64,000 bases of DNA from contig CAWUEY030000001.1 of assembly GCA_963921245.4 (NCBI GenBank), positions 1,922,001 through 1,986,000 on the forward strand, read 5' to 3'. Under the pieces are notes generated by a model. That model was not told the DNA's origin, ran no database searches, and saw only the letters and a program-made list of their open reading frames with translations. Position 1 is the first letter of the stretch. Every line of letters begins with the position of its first letter. The position numbers and the translations under genes are program-made. Source of the DNA: JABJGO01 sp963921245 (GTDB lineage: Bacteria; Pseudomonadota; Alphaproteobacteria; Rhodospirillales; Casp-alpha2). Shown piece after piece: positions 51,314 to 60,201 of this stretch.

Positions 51314-51634
51314 GGGAGGAAGAGCTCTTTATTTTATTTGCATGAGTAGACGAGTAGGAAATCGTTCCGATTCGGCTGATTTATACCATATCCACCAGGT
51401 CATTGGGAGCAGACTACCGGACCACGACCCTGTTAAATCGCCAATATGGCAACATTGAGGCGATTACCATTGAAGCCCGGTTGCAAGTAGCCCCCGCGAA
51501 GAACAGCGATCCCGAGAATCATCGCACAAGCGGTCAGGATATACCATGAATCTGCTCTTCCACATCAACAAGGCCTGAAAAAACGTTGAACACGGTTTCA
51601 GACGAAACGAAAAAACCGCGTGGTGGTGGTGAAT
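51314..51634. other. Intergenic region without a visible gene
   Basis: About 320 bp between yebC and the YmdB gene. I see no open frame with coding character, no tRNA and no clear terminator. It probably holds the yebC-ruv promoter near 51330-51420. Confidence 0.5.
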
Positions 51635-52462
51635 TCAATTGGCCGGCCAGATCTCTTTCAACCGGCCGCCAAGTCGGATGGGATCAATGCGTTCAGCATG
51701 CCCATTATGATCATTGGTTTCAACGAGCACGCCACACAGCGTCCCCTCGCCTTCGCCCGGTTCCAGACGCCCGGCAGGCATCCGCGTCGTGAAGCGTTCG
51801 ATGGCAGCTTCTTTTTTCATGCCGATGACTGAATTGTAATCGCCACACATCCCGAGATCGGATTGAAAGGCCGTACCGCGCGGCAACACCTGCGCATCGG
51901 CGGTAGGAATATGGGTATGAGTTCCGACCACGACAGAGACCTTGCCGTCCAGGTAATGTGCCATGGCCATTTTCTCACTGGTGGCTTCGGCATGAATGTC
52001 GACGATGGCCGCATCCATGTTGCCGCCCGCGGCGTTTCCAAGGCGGTAGTTCCTGAGTGCATTGTCGACGGCGGCAAACGGGTCATCGGAGGGTTCCATA
52101 TACTGTCGTCCCATGGGGTGAAGAACCACAATTCGCTGTCCGTTTTTGGCAACAAATGCCCCTGTTCCGCGCCCGGGAGTCCCTTCCGGGAAATTCAGAG
52201 GCCGCAACACGCGAGGTTCTTCATCAATCCAACTGATGATTTCCTTTTGTTTCCAGACATGATTTCCCGTGGTGATCACATCCACACCGATGTCGAAAAA
52301 GCCGTCACAAATCTTTCGGGTTATCCCATAACCGTGGGCCGCGTTTTCTCCGTTTACGACGGTAAAATCCACGTCCAATCGCTCAATCGCTCCCGGCAAG
52401 TGCACATGAACGGCATCCCGACCGCTTTTTCCAACCACGTCACCACAAATCAGAATTCTCAT
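51635..52462 (-). CDS. YmdB-family metallophosphoesterase
   Basis: The 275-aa protein of the TIGR00282 type has MRILICGDVVGKSGRDAVH (metal Asp), VNGENAAHGYGITRKICDGF (Asn/Glu), VITTGNHVWKQKEI (His) and VVGTHTHIPTADAQVLPRGT (His pair). Members hydrolyse 2',3'-cyclic nucleotides and influence gene expression. Its start overlaps the stop of the FTHF cyclo-ligase by four bases. Confidence 0.9.
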   Translation of the reverse strand: MRILICGDVVGKSGRDAVHVHLPGAIERLDVDFTVVNGENAAHGYGITRKICDGFFDIGVDVITTGNHVWKQKEIISWIDEEPRVLRPLNFPEGTPGRGTGAFVAKNGQRIVVLHPMGRQYMEPSDDPFAAVDNALRNYRLGNAAGGNMDAAIVDIHAEATSEKMAMAHYLDGKVSVVVGTHTHIPTADAQVLPRGTAFQSDLGMCGDYNSVIGMKKEAAIERFTTRMPAGRLEPGEGEGTLCGVLVETNDHNGHAERIDPIRLGGRLKEIWPAN

Positions 52463-53061
52463 GGACAGTGTGCCTTAAAAACGTCGGTTTCCGTAACGAT
52501 CCAGTCCACAGGCTGGTCCAGGTGGTCGTGAGCCACGGCATCCACTTCCTGCCCGGCGTAGGCGGCACCAATAGCAACAATCTGGTGGCCTTTTTCCCGG
52601 TATCCCCCAACGGTTCGATCATAAAATCCACCGCCCCATCCCAAACGGTAACCGGTTCGATCAAAGGCCAACAATGGAATCATCAACAAATCGGGAAGGC
52701 GCTCCAATTGTGACGCTGGAGGATGATGGGTACCGAAACCACCCGGCTCCAGCTCAAGACCGTTAAACCACTCCCGAAAAATAAGGGGTTGATCCTTTCC
52801 AACGACCACAGGGAGAACGCATGTCGCGCCAACGTTCTCTGCCAGGGCTTGCAGGGCAGGCGTGACGTTAAGCTCACTGGACATAGCCCGGTATCCGGCA
52901 ACAACGGAGCGGGGTCCAACGCCCAAATCACCGGCGAGGGTCAACAGATTGGCGGTAAACTGATCAGATGCCGTTTCACCTGCAGCCGAAACAGCTTCTT
53001 TTCGATTTTTTTTGGCAACCTCGCGCAGGGCCGCCTTTTGTTCGGCAATCGACATCCCGTG
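52459..53061 (-). CDS. 5-formyltetrahydrofolate cyclo-ligase
   Basis: The 200-aa enzyme changes 5-formyl-THF to 5,10-methenyl-THF using ATP. The ATP/substrate loop is RLGWGGGFYDRTVGGYREKG. Other marks are VAGYRAMSSELNVTPALQAL and LLMIPLLAFDRTGYRLG. The Met at 53061 (MSIAEQKAALRE) is chosen because upstream sequence is the 6S RNA gene. The 6S-cyclo-ligase linkage is conserved across proteobacteria. Confidence 0.93.
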   Translation of the reverse strand, partial: HGMSIAEQKAALREVAKKNRKEAVSAAGETASDQFTANLLTLAGDLGVGPRSVVAGYRAMSSELNVTPALQALAENVGATCVLPVVVGKDQPLIFREWFNGLELEPGGFGTHHPPASQLERLPDLLMIPLLAFDRTGYRLGWGGGFYDRTVGGYREKGHQIVAIGAAYAGQEVDAVAHDHLDQPVDWIVTETDVFKAHCP

Positions 53062-53085
53062 CTCACGATTAAGAAAAACAAACAA

Positions 53086-53246
53086 GGCGATGCCGCACCA
53101 GCCGTTGGTTATGCCGTTCCTCTGTGGCCTGCAAGTGCAGGTGGGTGCCGTGTAACAGGCCCAGGGGCCTGACAGGGACAGCTCCCTAGAGAAGATTTGA
53201 CCCCAGGGACTCGATCCACCTAACGCGAAGGGCAGCATCGCCCGGC
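53086..53246 (-). ncRNA. ssrS: 6S RNA
   Basis: The region between zapA and the cyclo-ligase is the usual place of 6S RNA. The minus strand starts GGGCGATGCTGCCC and ends GGTGCGGCATCGCC, which pair as a closing stem. Inside, GGGAGCTGTCCCTGTCAGGCC and its surroundings can form the interrupted rod with a central bubble. 6S RNA imitates an open promoter and holds sigma-70 RNA polymerase in stationary phase. The ends are approximate. Confidence 0.78.
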
Positions 53247-53252
53247 GGCAAT

Positions 53253-53600
53253 TTAGTTATGTTCGAGGCGCTCGGCAATGCCTTCGATGCGTTCCGCGAT
53301 AGCGTCAAGGCCTTCGGCCAGAAGACCATCATCCACAGCAGCAGGAGCAGGGTGCTGACTTTCGTTGAGCGCTGCGGTCTGCAATGCCTCGTTTTGACGG
53401 TTCGCTTCGCTCAGTTCGTCAGCGATCAGTAAACTTGCCATGAGCAACAATTTTGAATCACCAATTTGACCAACGGCAGAAGACAATTCAGTAACTTTGT
53501 CGCCGACCAATTGCCCTAATTCCCGGAGATGCGCTTCCTCGCCATCGCCGCATGCAACAGGATATGTCCGACCATTGATGGTGATATCGACCTGCGCCAT
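53253..53600 (-). CDS. zapA: Cell division protein ZapA
   Basis: The 115-aa protein starts MAQVDITINGRTYPVACGDG, then EEAHLRELGQLVGDKVTELS and LLLMASLLIADELSEANRQ, the ZapA fold with a coiled-coil C-terminus. It bundles FtsZ filaments at mid-cell. It follows a DUF4164 gene by three bases and is followed by 6S RNA. Confidence 0.92.
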   Translation of the reverse strand: MAQVDITINGRTYPVACGDGEEAHLRELGQLVGDKVTELSSAVGQIGDSKLLLMASLLIADELSEANRQNEALQTAALNESQHPAPAAVDDGLLAEGLDAIAERIEGIAERLEHN

Positions 53601-53603
53601 GGC

Positions 53604-53861
53604 CTATTCTCCCAGCATCAGATTCAATCGTCCGATGGAGTGCTCAATTTGGGCCTGCGCGGATTCGTTCGCTGCACGCAGTTTGAAATTATCATCGCGA
53701 AGGGACCCAATCTCTCCGCGTAAACTGTCAATGATATCCTGATTGTCAGACGGAACAGCGGTGGGCTTTGAAAGAGCTTTTTCCAATCGGTCTATGGCTG
53801 CTTCAACTCTTTCCTGAGCGACGTCCAGTCGGCTTTTTTCTTGTTGTGCAGCCAGTGTCAT
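53604..53861 (-). CDS. DUF4164 coiled-coil protein
   Basis: The 85-aa protein MTLAAQQEKSRLDVAQERVE is one long coiled coil (ALSKP..., DIIDSLRGEIGSLRDDNFKL, QIEHSIGRLNLMLGE). The DUF4164 family commonly precedes zapA in alphaproteobacteria, and the four-base-or-less spacing suggests a shared role in division. The Met at 53861 is used; a longer form would start at 53915. Confidence 0.8.
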   Translation of the reverse strand: MTLAAQQEKSRLDVAQERVEAAIDRLEKALSKPTAVPSDNQDIIDSLRGEIGSLRDDNFKLRAANESAQAQIEHSIGRLNLMLGE

Positions 53862-54073
53862 GATGAAGCGATTCCTTTTTTTATCTGCCGACAATAGGGT
53901 GCATTGATCGAACATTCAACTGACTCGATTCAAGGAATGTGGTTGCGGTCCTGTCCGGTTTTCTTCGAGACCGATTGTTATCAGAACAACCCAAGGGTTT
54001 TATGGACGCAAACCCTGTGTTATGTGAGGCCATAATCCGACACTATATCACGGAGTTTTCAGGAGTTTCTATC

Positions 54074-55084
54074 ATGACGGTTCGCGTCGCCATTAACGGA
54101 TTTGGTCGCATCGGCCGACTGGTGCTTCGCGCCATTGTTGAGTCCGCTCGGCGGGACATTCAGGTTGTCGCCATCAACGATCTGGGTTCTGTTGAAGCCA
54201 ATGCTCACATGCTCAAATACGATACTGTTCACGGCAAGTTTCCAAAAGATGTTAAAGCCAAAGGTAACAGCATCGTTGTCGGCCGCACGCCCATTATGGC
54301 GACGGCGGAACCCAATCCGACAAAATTACCCTGGAAAAAGCTGAACGTTGACGTGGCTCTGGAATGCACCGGGCGTTTTGCGGACCGTGAAAGTGCCGCC
54401 CAACACCTCGCAGCAGGGGCAAAGAAGGTTCTGGTTTCTGCCCCGGCCAAAGAAGCTGACTTGACCGTCGTTTACGGTATCAACCACGACCAATTGACGA
54501 AAAAGCACAGGGTCGTATCCAACGCTTCGTGCACTACCAACTGCCTTGCACCGGTTGCACACGTGCTCAACCAGGCCATTGGCATGGAAAAAGGTTACAT
54601 GACGACAATTCACGCGTTCACCGGTGATCAACGGACCGTTGATACCCTGCACAGTGACATGCGTCGTGCTCGGGCGGCGTTCATGTCCATGATCCCTACA
54701 TCAACCGGCGCGGCCAAAGCGGTTGGCCTGGTTTTGCCGGAACTGGCCGGTAGACTGGACGGAACGTCCATTCGTGTCCCCACTGCCAATGTTTCAGTGG
54801 TTGATCTGTCCTTCGTTGCCTCCCGGAACACGACTGTTGAGGAAGTCAATCGCGCCATCATTAAGGCTGCTAAATCCGGTCCACTGAAAGGTATTTTAGG
54901 AACCAATGACGAGGAACTGGTTTCCATCGATTTCAATCACTGCCCTTTCAGCTCCATGTTCGACCTGACCCAGACCACGGTCATGGACGGAAATCTGGTT
55001 CGGGTTATGTCCTGGTACGACAACGAGTGGGGATTCTCGAACCGGATGGGCGACACCGCCGTCGCTCTGGCAAAAGCCAAATAA
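54074..55084 (+). CDS. gap: Glyceraldehyde-3-phosphate dehydrogenase
   Basis: The 336-aa glycolytic enzyme has MTVRVAINGFGRIGRLVLRA (NAD-binding), the catalytic SNASCTTNCLAPVAHVL with Cys, and WYDNEWGFSNRM at the end. The start has AGGAG 10 bases upstream. In relatives it sits between transketolase and phosphoglycerate kinase, but here neither neighbour is present: a short unknown gene and thiE follow. Confidence 0.95.
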   Translation: MTVRVAINGFGRIGRLVLRAIVESARRDIQVVAINDLGSVEANAHMLKYDTVHGKFPKDVKAKGNSIVVGRTPIMATAEPNPTKLPWKKLNVDVALECTGRFADRESAAQHLAAGAKKVLVSAPAKEADLTVVYGINHDQLTKKHRVVSNASCTTNCLAPVAHVLNQAIGMEKGYMTTIHAFTGDQRTVDTLHSDMRRARAAFMSMIPTSTGAAKAVGLVLPELAGRLDGTSIRVPTANVSVVDLSFVASRNTTVEEVNRAIIKAAKSGPLKGILGTNDEELVSIDFNHCPFSSMFDLTQTTVMDGNLVRVMSWYDNEWGFSNRMGDTAVALAKAK

Positions 55085-55118
55085 GGCTCTTTCCCGGTCG
55101 CCGGGCCGGTCTATTCAA

Positions 55119-55574
55119 ATGCGTCAAAACCAACCGTGTTTTGTTGTTCATATTCTGGAACAGGCCCGGATTGCGCTGGACGCAGTCCGGGTTTCGTCTT
55201 ACCGGGGAGCGCCCCTTTTACTGAGTCCGCAAAATTATGCTCATATGGCAGGTGTGGCGGTGTTTGCCGCCATGATGGATGCACTTGCAAAAATCCGCCC
55301 GAATGTACCGTTTGACGGTGCTGTGGATTGCGGTGACGCGGCGGGCTACGCCATGGCCGCCATGCGGAGTGGCATCCGGGGTATCATTGTCAACCTTGAA
55401 GACGCCCCCCTGAAGCGTGTTGAAAGCATGGCGAAGCAACTCAACTGTACAGTCCATGATCCCTCGATTTACAATGGTTCGATACTGGATCTGGGCCTCG
55501 CAGACGATCCTGTCGCGGCCTGTAAAACGTACATCACAAATTTTGCGAATGAGGACGCTGGAACCCGGTCATGA
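55119..55574 (+). CDS. Unknown protein between gap and thiE
   Basis: The 151-aa protein MRQNQPCFVVHILEQARIAL contains SPQNYAHMAGVAVFAAMMDA, VDCGDAAGYAMAAMRSGIRG and VNLEDAPLKRVESMAKQLNC. There is no signal peptide. Its start is 34 bases after gap, and its stop overlaps thiE by four bases (ATGA), so it is in the operon. I do not recognise the family; a small alpha/beta fold seems likely. Confidence 0.7.
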   Translation: MRQNQPCFVVHILEQARIALDAVRVSSYRGAPLLLSPQNYAHMAGVAVFAAMMDALAKIRPNVPFDGAVDCGDAAGYAMAAMRSGIRGIIVNLEDAPLKRVESMAKQLNCTVHDPSIYNGSILDLGLADDPVAACKTYITNFANEDAGTRS

Positions 55575-56254
55575 ATTCAAACTCTTCCCTATTGGGTCCC
55601 TTTGAGGACCCAGAGTGCCGGTTGTACCTTGTAACGCCATCGGAATTTAACCTCCGTGAATTCCAGGCCAGCCTGAACGATGCGATGAATGCGGGTGACG
55701 TCGCCTGCGTCCAGCTTCGGATGAAGGATGCCTCGGATGATCTTATTCTCGGTGCCGCAGAGATGCTGATGCCGATTGTTCATGATCACGGTGCGGCGTT
55801 CCTGATAAACGACCGACCGGATATTGCCGCGCGTGCCGGTGCCGACGGCGTACATATCGGTCAGAAAGATGCCAGCTATGAAGAAGCACGCAGCCTGTTG
55901 GGCGATGCGGCGATCATTGGCATCACCTGTCACAACTCCCGCCATCTGGCCATGATCGCGGGAGAAAAAGACGCCGATTATGTAGCGTTTGGCGCCATGT
56001 ATCCATCCACCACCAAGCAGGCAAAAACAGAAGCTAGTCTCGACCTTATTCGCTGGTGGCACGAGGTTACCGTCGTGCAATGCGTGGCGATTGGCGGGTT
56101 GACGCCGGAAAACTGCAGTCCGGTTGTCGAGGCGGGTGCAGATTTTCTCGCTGTTTGTGCAGCCGTCTGGAGCCATACCGGTGGCCCGGCGATGGCAGTT
56201 CAGGCGTTCAATGCCGCGATCCAACAGGCAAAACAGAACCGTGCCATGCAATAG
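55571..56254 (+). CDS. thiE: Thiamine-phosphate synthase
   Basis: The 227-aa TIM-barrel enzyme joins HMP-diphosphate and thiazole phosphate. Motifs: CVQLRMKDASDD (phosphate/substrate Arg and Lys), FLINDRPDIAARAGADGVHI, GQKDASYEEARSLLG, VAFGAMYPSTTKQAKTEASL, VAIGGLTPENCSPVVEAGAD. It uses the product of ThiD, which is coded elsewhere in this window. Confidence 0.92.
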   Translation: MNSNSSLLGPFEDPECRLYLVTPSEFNLREFQASLNDAMNAGDVACVQLRMKDASDDLILGAAEMLMPIVHDHGAAFLINDRPDIAARAGADGVHIGQKDASYEEARSLLGDAAIIGITCHNSRHLAMIAGEKDADYVAFGAMYPSTTKQAKTEASLDLIRWWHEVTVVQCVAIGGLTPENCSPVVEAGADFLAVCAAVWSHTGGPAMAVQAFNAAIQQAKQNRAMQ

Positions 56255-56379
56255 ACGGCAGCACGTTGAAATCGCTGAAAAGCCTTGTTTGCGGCGTTGC
56301 ATGACCGCCTTTGGCCTGATAGCTTCCGCGCCGCCCGCTTAGCAAGCGTATACTTTCACGATTTACGACGGCGAATACG

Positions 56380-56949
56380 ATGAAGATTGACGGCAACAAT
56401 ATCCGCCCTGGCATGGTGATCAAACACCAGGGACGTCTGTGGCGCGCCATTAAAACCCAGCACACACAACCCGGTAAAGGTGGGGCCTACCTGCAGGTCG
56501 AATTGAAAGACCTGCGCAGTGGCACCAAACTGAATGAGCGATTCCGCTCTTCCGAGAAAGTGGAGAGGGCCAGGTTGGAGCAACACGAATACCAGTTCCT
56601 GTTCGAAGATGACGGCATGTATACCTTCATGGATGGCGGAACCTATGAACAGGTTGTTCTCTCCTCCGAAGATATCGGTGAGGACAAAACCCGGTATCTA
56701 CAAGACGGTATGCAGGTCATGATCGAAACCCATGAAGGGGAGCCCATTGGTGTTGCCCTGCCAGACACTATCGTTTTGGCAGTGGTTGAAGCGGACGCCG
56801 TGGTAAAGGGACAAACGGCGTCATCGTCATACAAACCCGCCGTACTGGAAAACGGTATGCGTGCCCTGGTCCCGCCGCATATTGAGGCTGGCACCCGCAT
56901 TGTGATCAACACGGAAGACGGCTCGTACGTCGAACGCGCGAAGGACTAG
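56380..56949 (+). CDS. efp: Translation elongation factor P
   Basis: The 189-aa factor helps ribosomes through polyproline stretches. It has the KOW-like start MKIDGNNIRPGMVIKHQGRL, tip loop THTQPGKGGAYLQVELKDL-type sequence with the modifiable Lys (TQPGKGGAY), and the OB domains with MYTFMDGGTYEQVVLS and IEAGTRIVINTEDGSYVERA. It would be important here for the Pro-Glu-rich TolA. Confidence 0.95.
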   Translation: MKIDGNNIRPGMVIKHQGRLWRAIKTQHTQPGKGGAYLQVELKDLRSGTKLNERFRSSEKVERARLEQHEYQFLFEDDGMYTFMDGGTYEQVVLSSEDIGEDKTRYLQDGMQVMIETHEGEPIGVALPDTIVLAVVEADAVVKGQTASSSYKPAVLENGMRALVPPHIEAGTRIVINTEDGSYVERAKD

Positions 56950-56958
56950 ACCTCAACC

Positions 56959-57768
56959 GTGTCCCAAACATCCGCCCTGATTAATGTCATGGTTAGTGCC
57001 GCTCAAAAGGCGGGACGGCGGCTGGTCCGTGATTTCGGCGAGGTCGAACAACTTCAGGTTTCGCAAAAAGGTCCCGGCGATTTCGTAACAAATGCGGATA
57101 AAAAAGCCGAAAAAATACTGTTCGAGGAATTGCAGAAAGCCCGCCCCAAGTATGGATTTCTGATGGAAGAAACCGGCGCGATTGAGGGGGCTGACAACTC
57201 CAATCGCTGGATCGTTGATCCGCTCGACGGGACCACGAATTTTCTCCATGGCATCCCTCAGTTCGCGGTATCTGTTGCCCTTGAACGCGACAGCGAAGTC
57301 TTCGCCGGTGTGGTCTACGAACCCGTATCCGATCAGATGTTCTGGGCGGAGAAGGGCGCGGGTGCGTTTCTCAACCGCCGTCGTTTGCGTGTTTCTGCCC
57401 GTAAAGCCATGGTTGAGTCTTTGTTCGCGACCGGTATCCCTTTCATCGGCGCCGATCCAGATGAAAAAGCCGTGTTTATTCGGCAACTGGATTATGTTTC
57501 CCGATCATCCGCTGGCATTCGGCGATTTGGGGCGGCCTCTCTTGATCTGGCCTGGGTAGCGGCGGGGCGCTACGAAGGCTTCTGGGAAGCAGGTCTGAGT
57601 CCCTGGGACATGGCCGCGGGCATCGTACTGGTGAAAGAAGCGGGCGGGTTCGTAACTGACCAAAGAGGCACCCGCAACATCCTCAAGAGCGGGGAAATCG
57701 TTGCTGCAAACGACAGGTTACACGCGGATTTACTGTCAATGCTGCGCCAAGCCCGTAAAGCCGCCTGA
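56959..57768 (+). CDS. suhB: Inositol monophosphatase family protein (SuhB type)
   Basis: The 269-aa Mg-dependent phosphatase has the metal motif WIVDPLDGTTNFLHGIPQFA, the earlier Glu in FLMEETGAIEG, and the second motif WEAGLSPWDMAAGIVLVKEA. SuhB dephosphorylates inositol phosphate and also supports rRNA antitermination. It starts at a GTG nine bases after efp. Confidence 0.92.
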   Translation: MSQTSALINVMVSAAQKAGRRLVRDFGEVEQLQVSQKGPGDFVTNADKKAEKILFEELQKARPKYGFLMEETGAIEGADNSNRWIVDPLDGTTNFLHGIPQFAVSVALERDSEVFAGVVYEPVSDQMFWAEKGAGAFLNRRRLRVSARKAMVESLFATGIPFIGADPDEKAVFIRQLDYVSRSSAGIRRFGAASLDLAWVAAGRYEGFWEAGLSPWDMAAGIVLVKEAGGFVTDQRGTRNILKSGEIVAANDRLHADLLSMLRQARKAA

Positions 57769-57912
57769 ACCATTACAGAACCGTCAAATCAGTTGTGCAC
57801 CTGCAAGGGCTTGGTTATGGTAACGGCGAAAATAGACTTCATCCGATCGTTAATAATCTGTCGGGGTTGTTTACCAGCACATTCATGGAACCGGACAACA
57901 GGTAGCGAGCAC

Positions 57913-58974
57913 ATGAATAAAAAAATAATACCCAGGTTTTCACCCTCTTCCTCGTGTATTGCGCTTTTTTGCAGTTTGGCGCTCGCTGTGAGCGGCGGTA
58001 TTGCGGCCCTCCCGACGGCGAAAGCGCAAACCAGCAACGTCATCGTGGACCTGTCTGTTTTATCGAATAACACGTATTTATCGAGTAACATATACGAGGC
58101 ACCTTCTTATACTGGTCCCGGTAGTGGTCAATTGCTGATGCCCGGAGCATCCAACCCCACGTCCAGTTATTTTGGTCCACCGGTTACCGTCTCAAAGCGG
58201 CGGCCGGCCGCAACGGTCACTGCTGCAACGCCATCCTCCGGCACGAGCCCCAGCTCCACGCTCGCATCAAATGATACGGTGCCGCCGCCTGCTCCTGAAC
58301 CGATTGAGACGCCCGAACCCGTCGTCGAGATGGCGGCAACCGCAATGGACGCCGGTTCCGAAACACCTGAAATTACAGCGGCACCGGAGCCTTTGGAAAT
58401 CGAGGCGGAACAGTCCTCGGAAACTGCAACCCCTCTGGTGGTTGATGACCGTCAGGCTGTCAGCAGTGAAATGCTCGTGGCCGCTGAGGAAACGGTGGCA
58501 AGTGAGCAGGCCTCAACACCGCCAGGGCCGCCCGAAGAACCGGAAATTGTGGTCGAACAATCGGCCAGTGAAAATACCATGACGGCAACCGAGGAAACCG
58601 CCGAATCAATGTCCGAAACAGAAACGGCTGCAGTTACCAATGGCAATGTCGGCATCGATCCGGGACGGGCATCGCGTATTATCTTCCAGGAAGGTGATGT
58701 TCGTTTGCCGGAAGCTTCAAAATCCGATCTCGCGACGATAGCATCGGCGGTTGCCAATAACGAGGATTTACGCGTTCAACTCATGGCCTACGCTGGCGGA
58801 GAAGACTTGTCATCCAGCAAGGCCCGGCGAGTTTCCCTTTCCCGGGCCCTGGCTGTTCGCTCGTACCTGATCGAGCAGGGAATTCGCTCCACGCGCATTG
58901 ATGTTCGCGCCCTAGGTGACAAGACCGATGAGCAACCTGTTAACCGTGTTGATGTAGACATAACGGAACGGTGA
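57913..58974 (+). CDS. Envelope protein with OmpA-like C-terminal domain
   Basis: The 353-aa protein has a signal peptide (SSCIALFCSLALAVSGGIAA), a long Thr/Pro/Glu/Ala-rich linker (about residues 95-250) and a C-terminal OmpA-like domain: RIIFQEGDVRLPEASKSDLA, LRVQLMAYAGGEDLSSSKAR, VRSYLIEQGIRSTRIDVRAL. The usual Asp of the peptidoglycan site is not evident in MAYAGGEDLSSSKARR, so binding may differ. It precedes a MotA/MotB-like pair and may be part of it. Confidence 0.78.
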   Translation: MNKKIIPRFSPSSSCIALFCSLALAVSGGIAALPTAKAQTSNVIVDLSVLSNNTYLSSNIYEAPSYTGPGSGQLLMPGASNPTSSYFGPPVTVSKRRPAATVTAATPSSGTSPSSTLASNDTVPPPAPEPIETPEPVVEMAATAMDAGSETPEITAAPEPLEIEAEQSSETATPLVVDDRQAVSSEMLVAAEETVASEQASTPPGPPEEPEIVVEQSASENTMTATEETAESMSETETAAVTNGNVGIDPGRASRIIFQEGDVRLPEASKSDLATIASAVANNEDLRVQLMAYAGGEDLSSSKARRVSLSRALAVRSYLIEQGIRSTRIDVRALGDKTDEQPVNRVDVDITER

Positions 58975-59037
58975 TGTCGTTGGCCTCTCGGCTAAACGGC
59001 ATGTGTTTTCTCGCTCTACGATAGGGAGCCGGTATTT

Positions 59038-60174
59038 ATGACCCGCCCGCAGCGTTTTCTGGTCCGTATGGTTCTATTCCTCGCCGCGGTGATTGCCGTG
59101 GTAGCCTCCTTGTTCCAACCGCTTGTTGATGCGTTCCAGGCCAATCTCGCCCTCAACGGACTGATTGTCGGAGTCCTTTTGTTGGGCATTGTTTACAATT
59201 TTCGCCAAGTCCTGCTCTTGTATCCGGAAGTGAGCTGGATTGACGGCTATCGCCAAAACCAGGTTTCCAGTAATCCCCCACGCATGTTGGCGCCCATGGC
59301 AACCATGTTGGGCGAGAAAGGTGATCATCTCCGGTTATCGGCGCTTTCCATGCGATCCGTTCTGGATGGCATTGCCTCTCGGCTTGATGAGTCGCGCGAT
59401 ATTTCTCGCTACACCATTGGTCTTCTGGTGTTCCTCGGCCTGCTCGGTACCTTTTGGGGATTGCTCGATACCGTAGGCTCAATCCGCGGCGTCATCTCCA
59501 ACCTAAGCGTCGCTGGTGGCGATATGAGTACCGTATTCGAAGGCCTGAAAACCGGCCTGGAGCAGCCTTTAGGTGGCATGGGAACAGCGTTCAGTTCCTC
59601 TTTGCTGGGTCTCGCCGGTTCGCTAATCCTCGGGTTTCTCGATTTGCAGGCCAGTCAGGCGCAAAATCGCTTCTACAATGATCTGGAGGAGTGGCTTTCC
59701 AGTGTTACCCGTCTGTCGTCGGGTAGTTTGTCGGCCGAGGGTGATCAGTCGGTTCCAGCTTATGTTCAGGCTCTGCTGGAACAGACTGCTGATAGCCTGG
59801 AAAACCTTCAACGTACCCTAACGCGTGGTGAAGAGAGCCGCATTGCCGTTAATACCAGCCTTCAGCAAATGGGCGAACAAATGTCGATTCTGACGGATCA
59901 TATGAAGACCGAGCATGTTCTCATGAAATCCATGGCCGAGAGCCAAATGGGATTGCAGGAAATCCTGAAAAAAATGAGCGAAAATGCGGGTGCCCGCCAC
60001 GCTTCGGGGCTCGACGAGGCGACCCGTGGACACATCAGGAATCTTGATTTGCTGATGGCCCGTCTGGTGAAAGACTCCCAAACCGGGCGCACGGAAATGC
60101 TGCAACAGATCAGAAGCGAGATCAAACTCCTGGCCCGGACAATTGCCGCTATCGCCGACGATACGCAAGTTTAA
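59038..60174 (+). CDS. MotA/TolQ/ExbB-like proton channel protein
   Basis: The 378-aa membrane protein has two N-terminal transmembrane helices (FLVRMVLFLAAVIAVVASLF and LALNGLIVGVLLLGIVYNF), then later IGLLVFLGLLGTFWGLLDTV and TAFSSSLLGLAGSLILGFLD, which are the MotA/TolQ channel helices. The C-terminal third is a helical/coiled-coil tail (LEQTADSLENLQRTLTRGEE). It is the stator-type A subunit for the OmpA/MotB-like protein coded 27 bases downstream. Confidence 0.82.
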   Translation: MTRPQRFLVRMVLFLAAVIAVVASLFQPLVDAFQANLALNGLIVGVLLLGIVYNFRQVLLLYPEVSWIDGYRQNQVSSNPPRMLAPMATMLGEKGDHLRLSALSMRSVLDGIASRLDESRDISRYTIGLLVFLGLLGTFWGLLDTVGSIRGVISNLSVAGGDMSTVFEGLKTGLEQPLGGMGTAFSSSLLGLAGSLILGFLDLQASQAQNRFYNDLEEWLSSVTRLSSGSLSAEGDQSVPAYVQALLEQTADSLENLQRTLTRGEESRIAVNTSLQQMGEQMSILTDHMKTEHVLMKSMAESQMGLQEILKKMSENAGARHASGLDEATRGHIRNLDLLMARLVKDSQTGRTEMLQQIRSEIKLLARTIAAIADDTQV

Positions 60175-60201
60175 CAACAGGACTTAAGGAAACGCTCTGG
60201 C

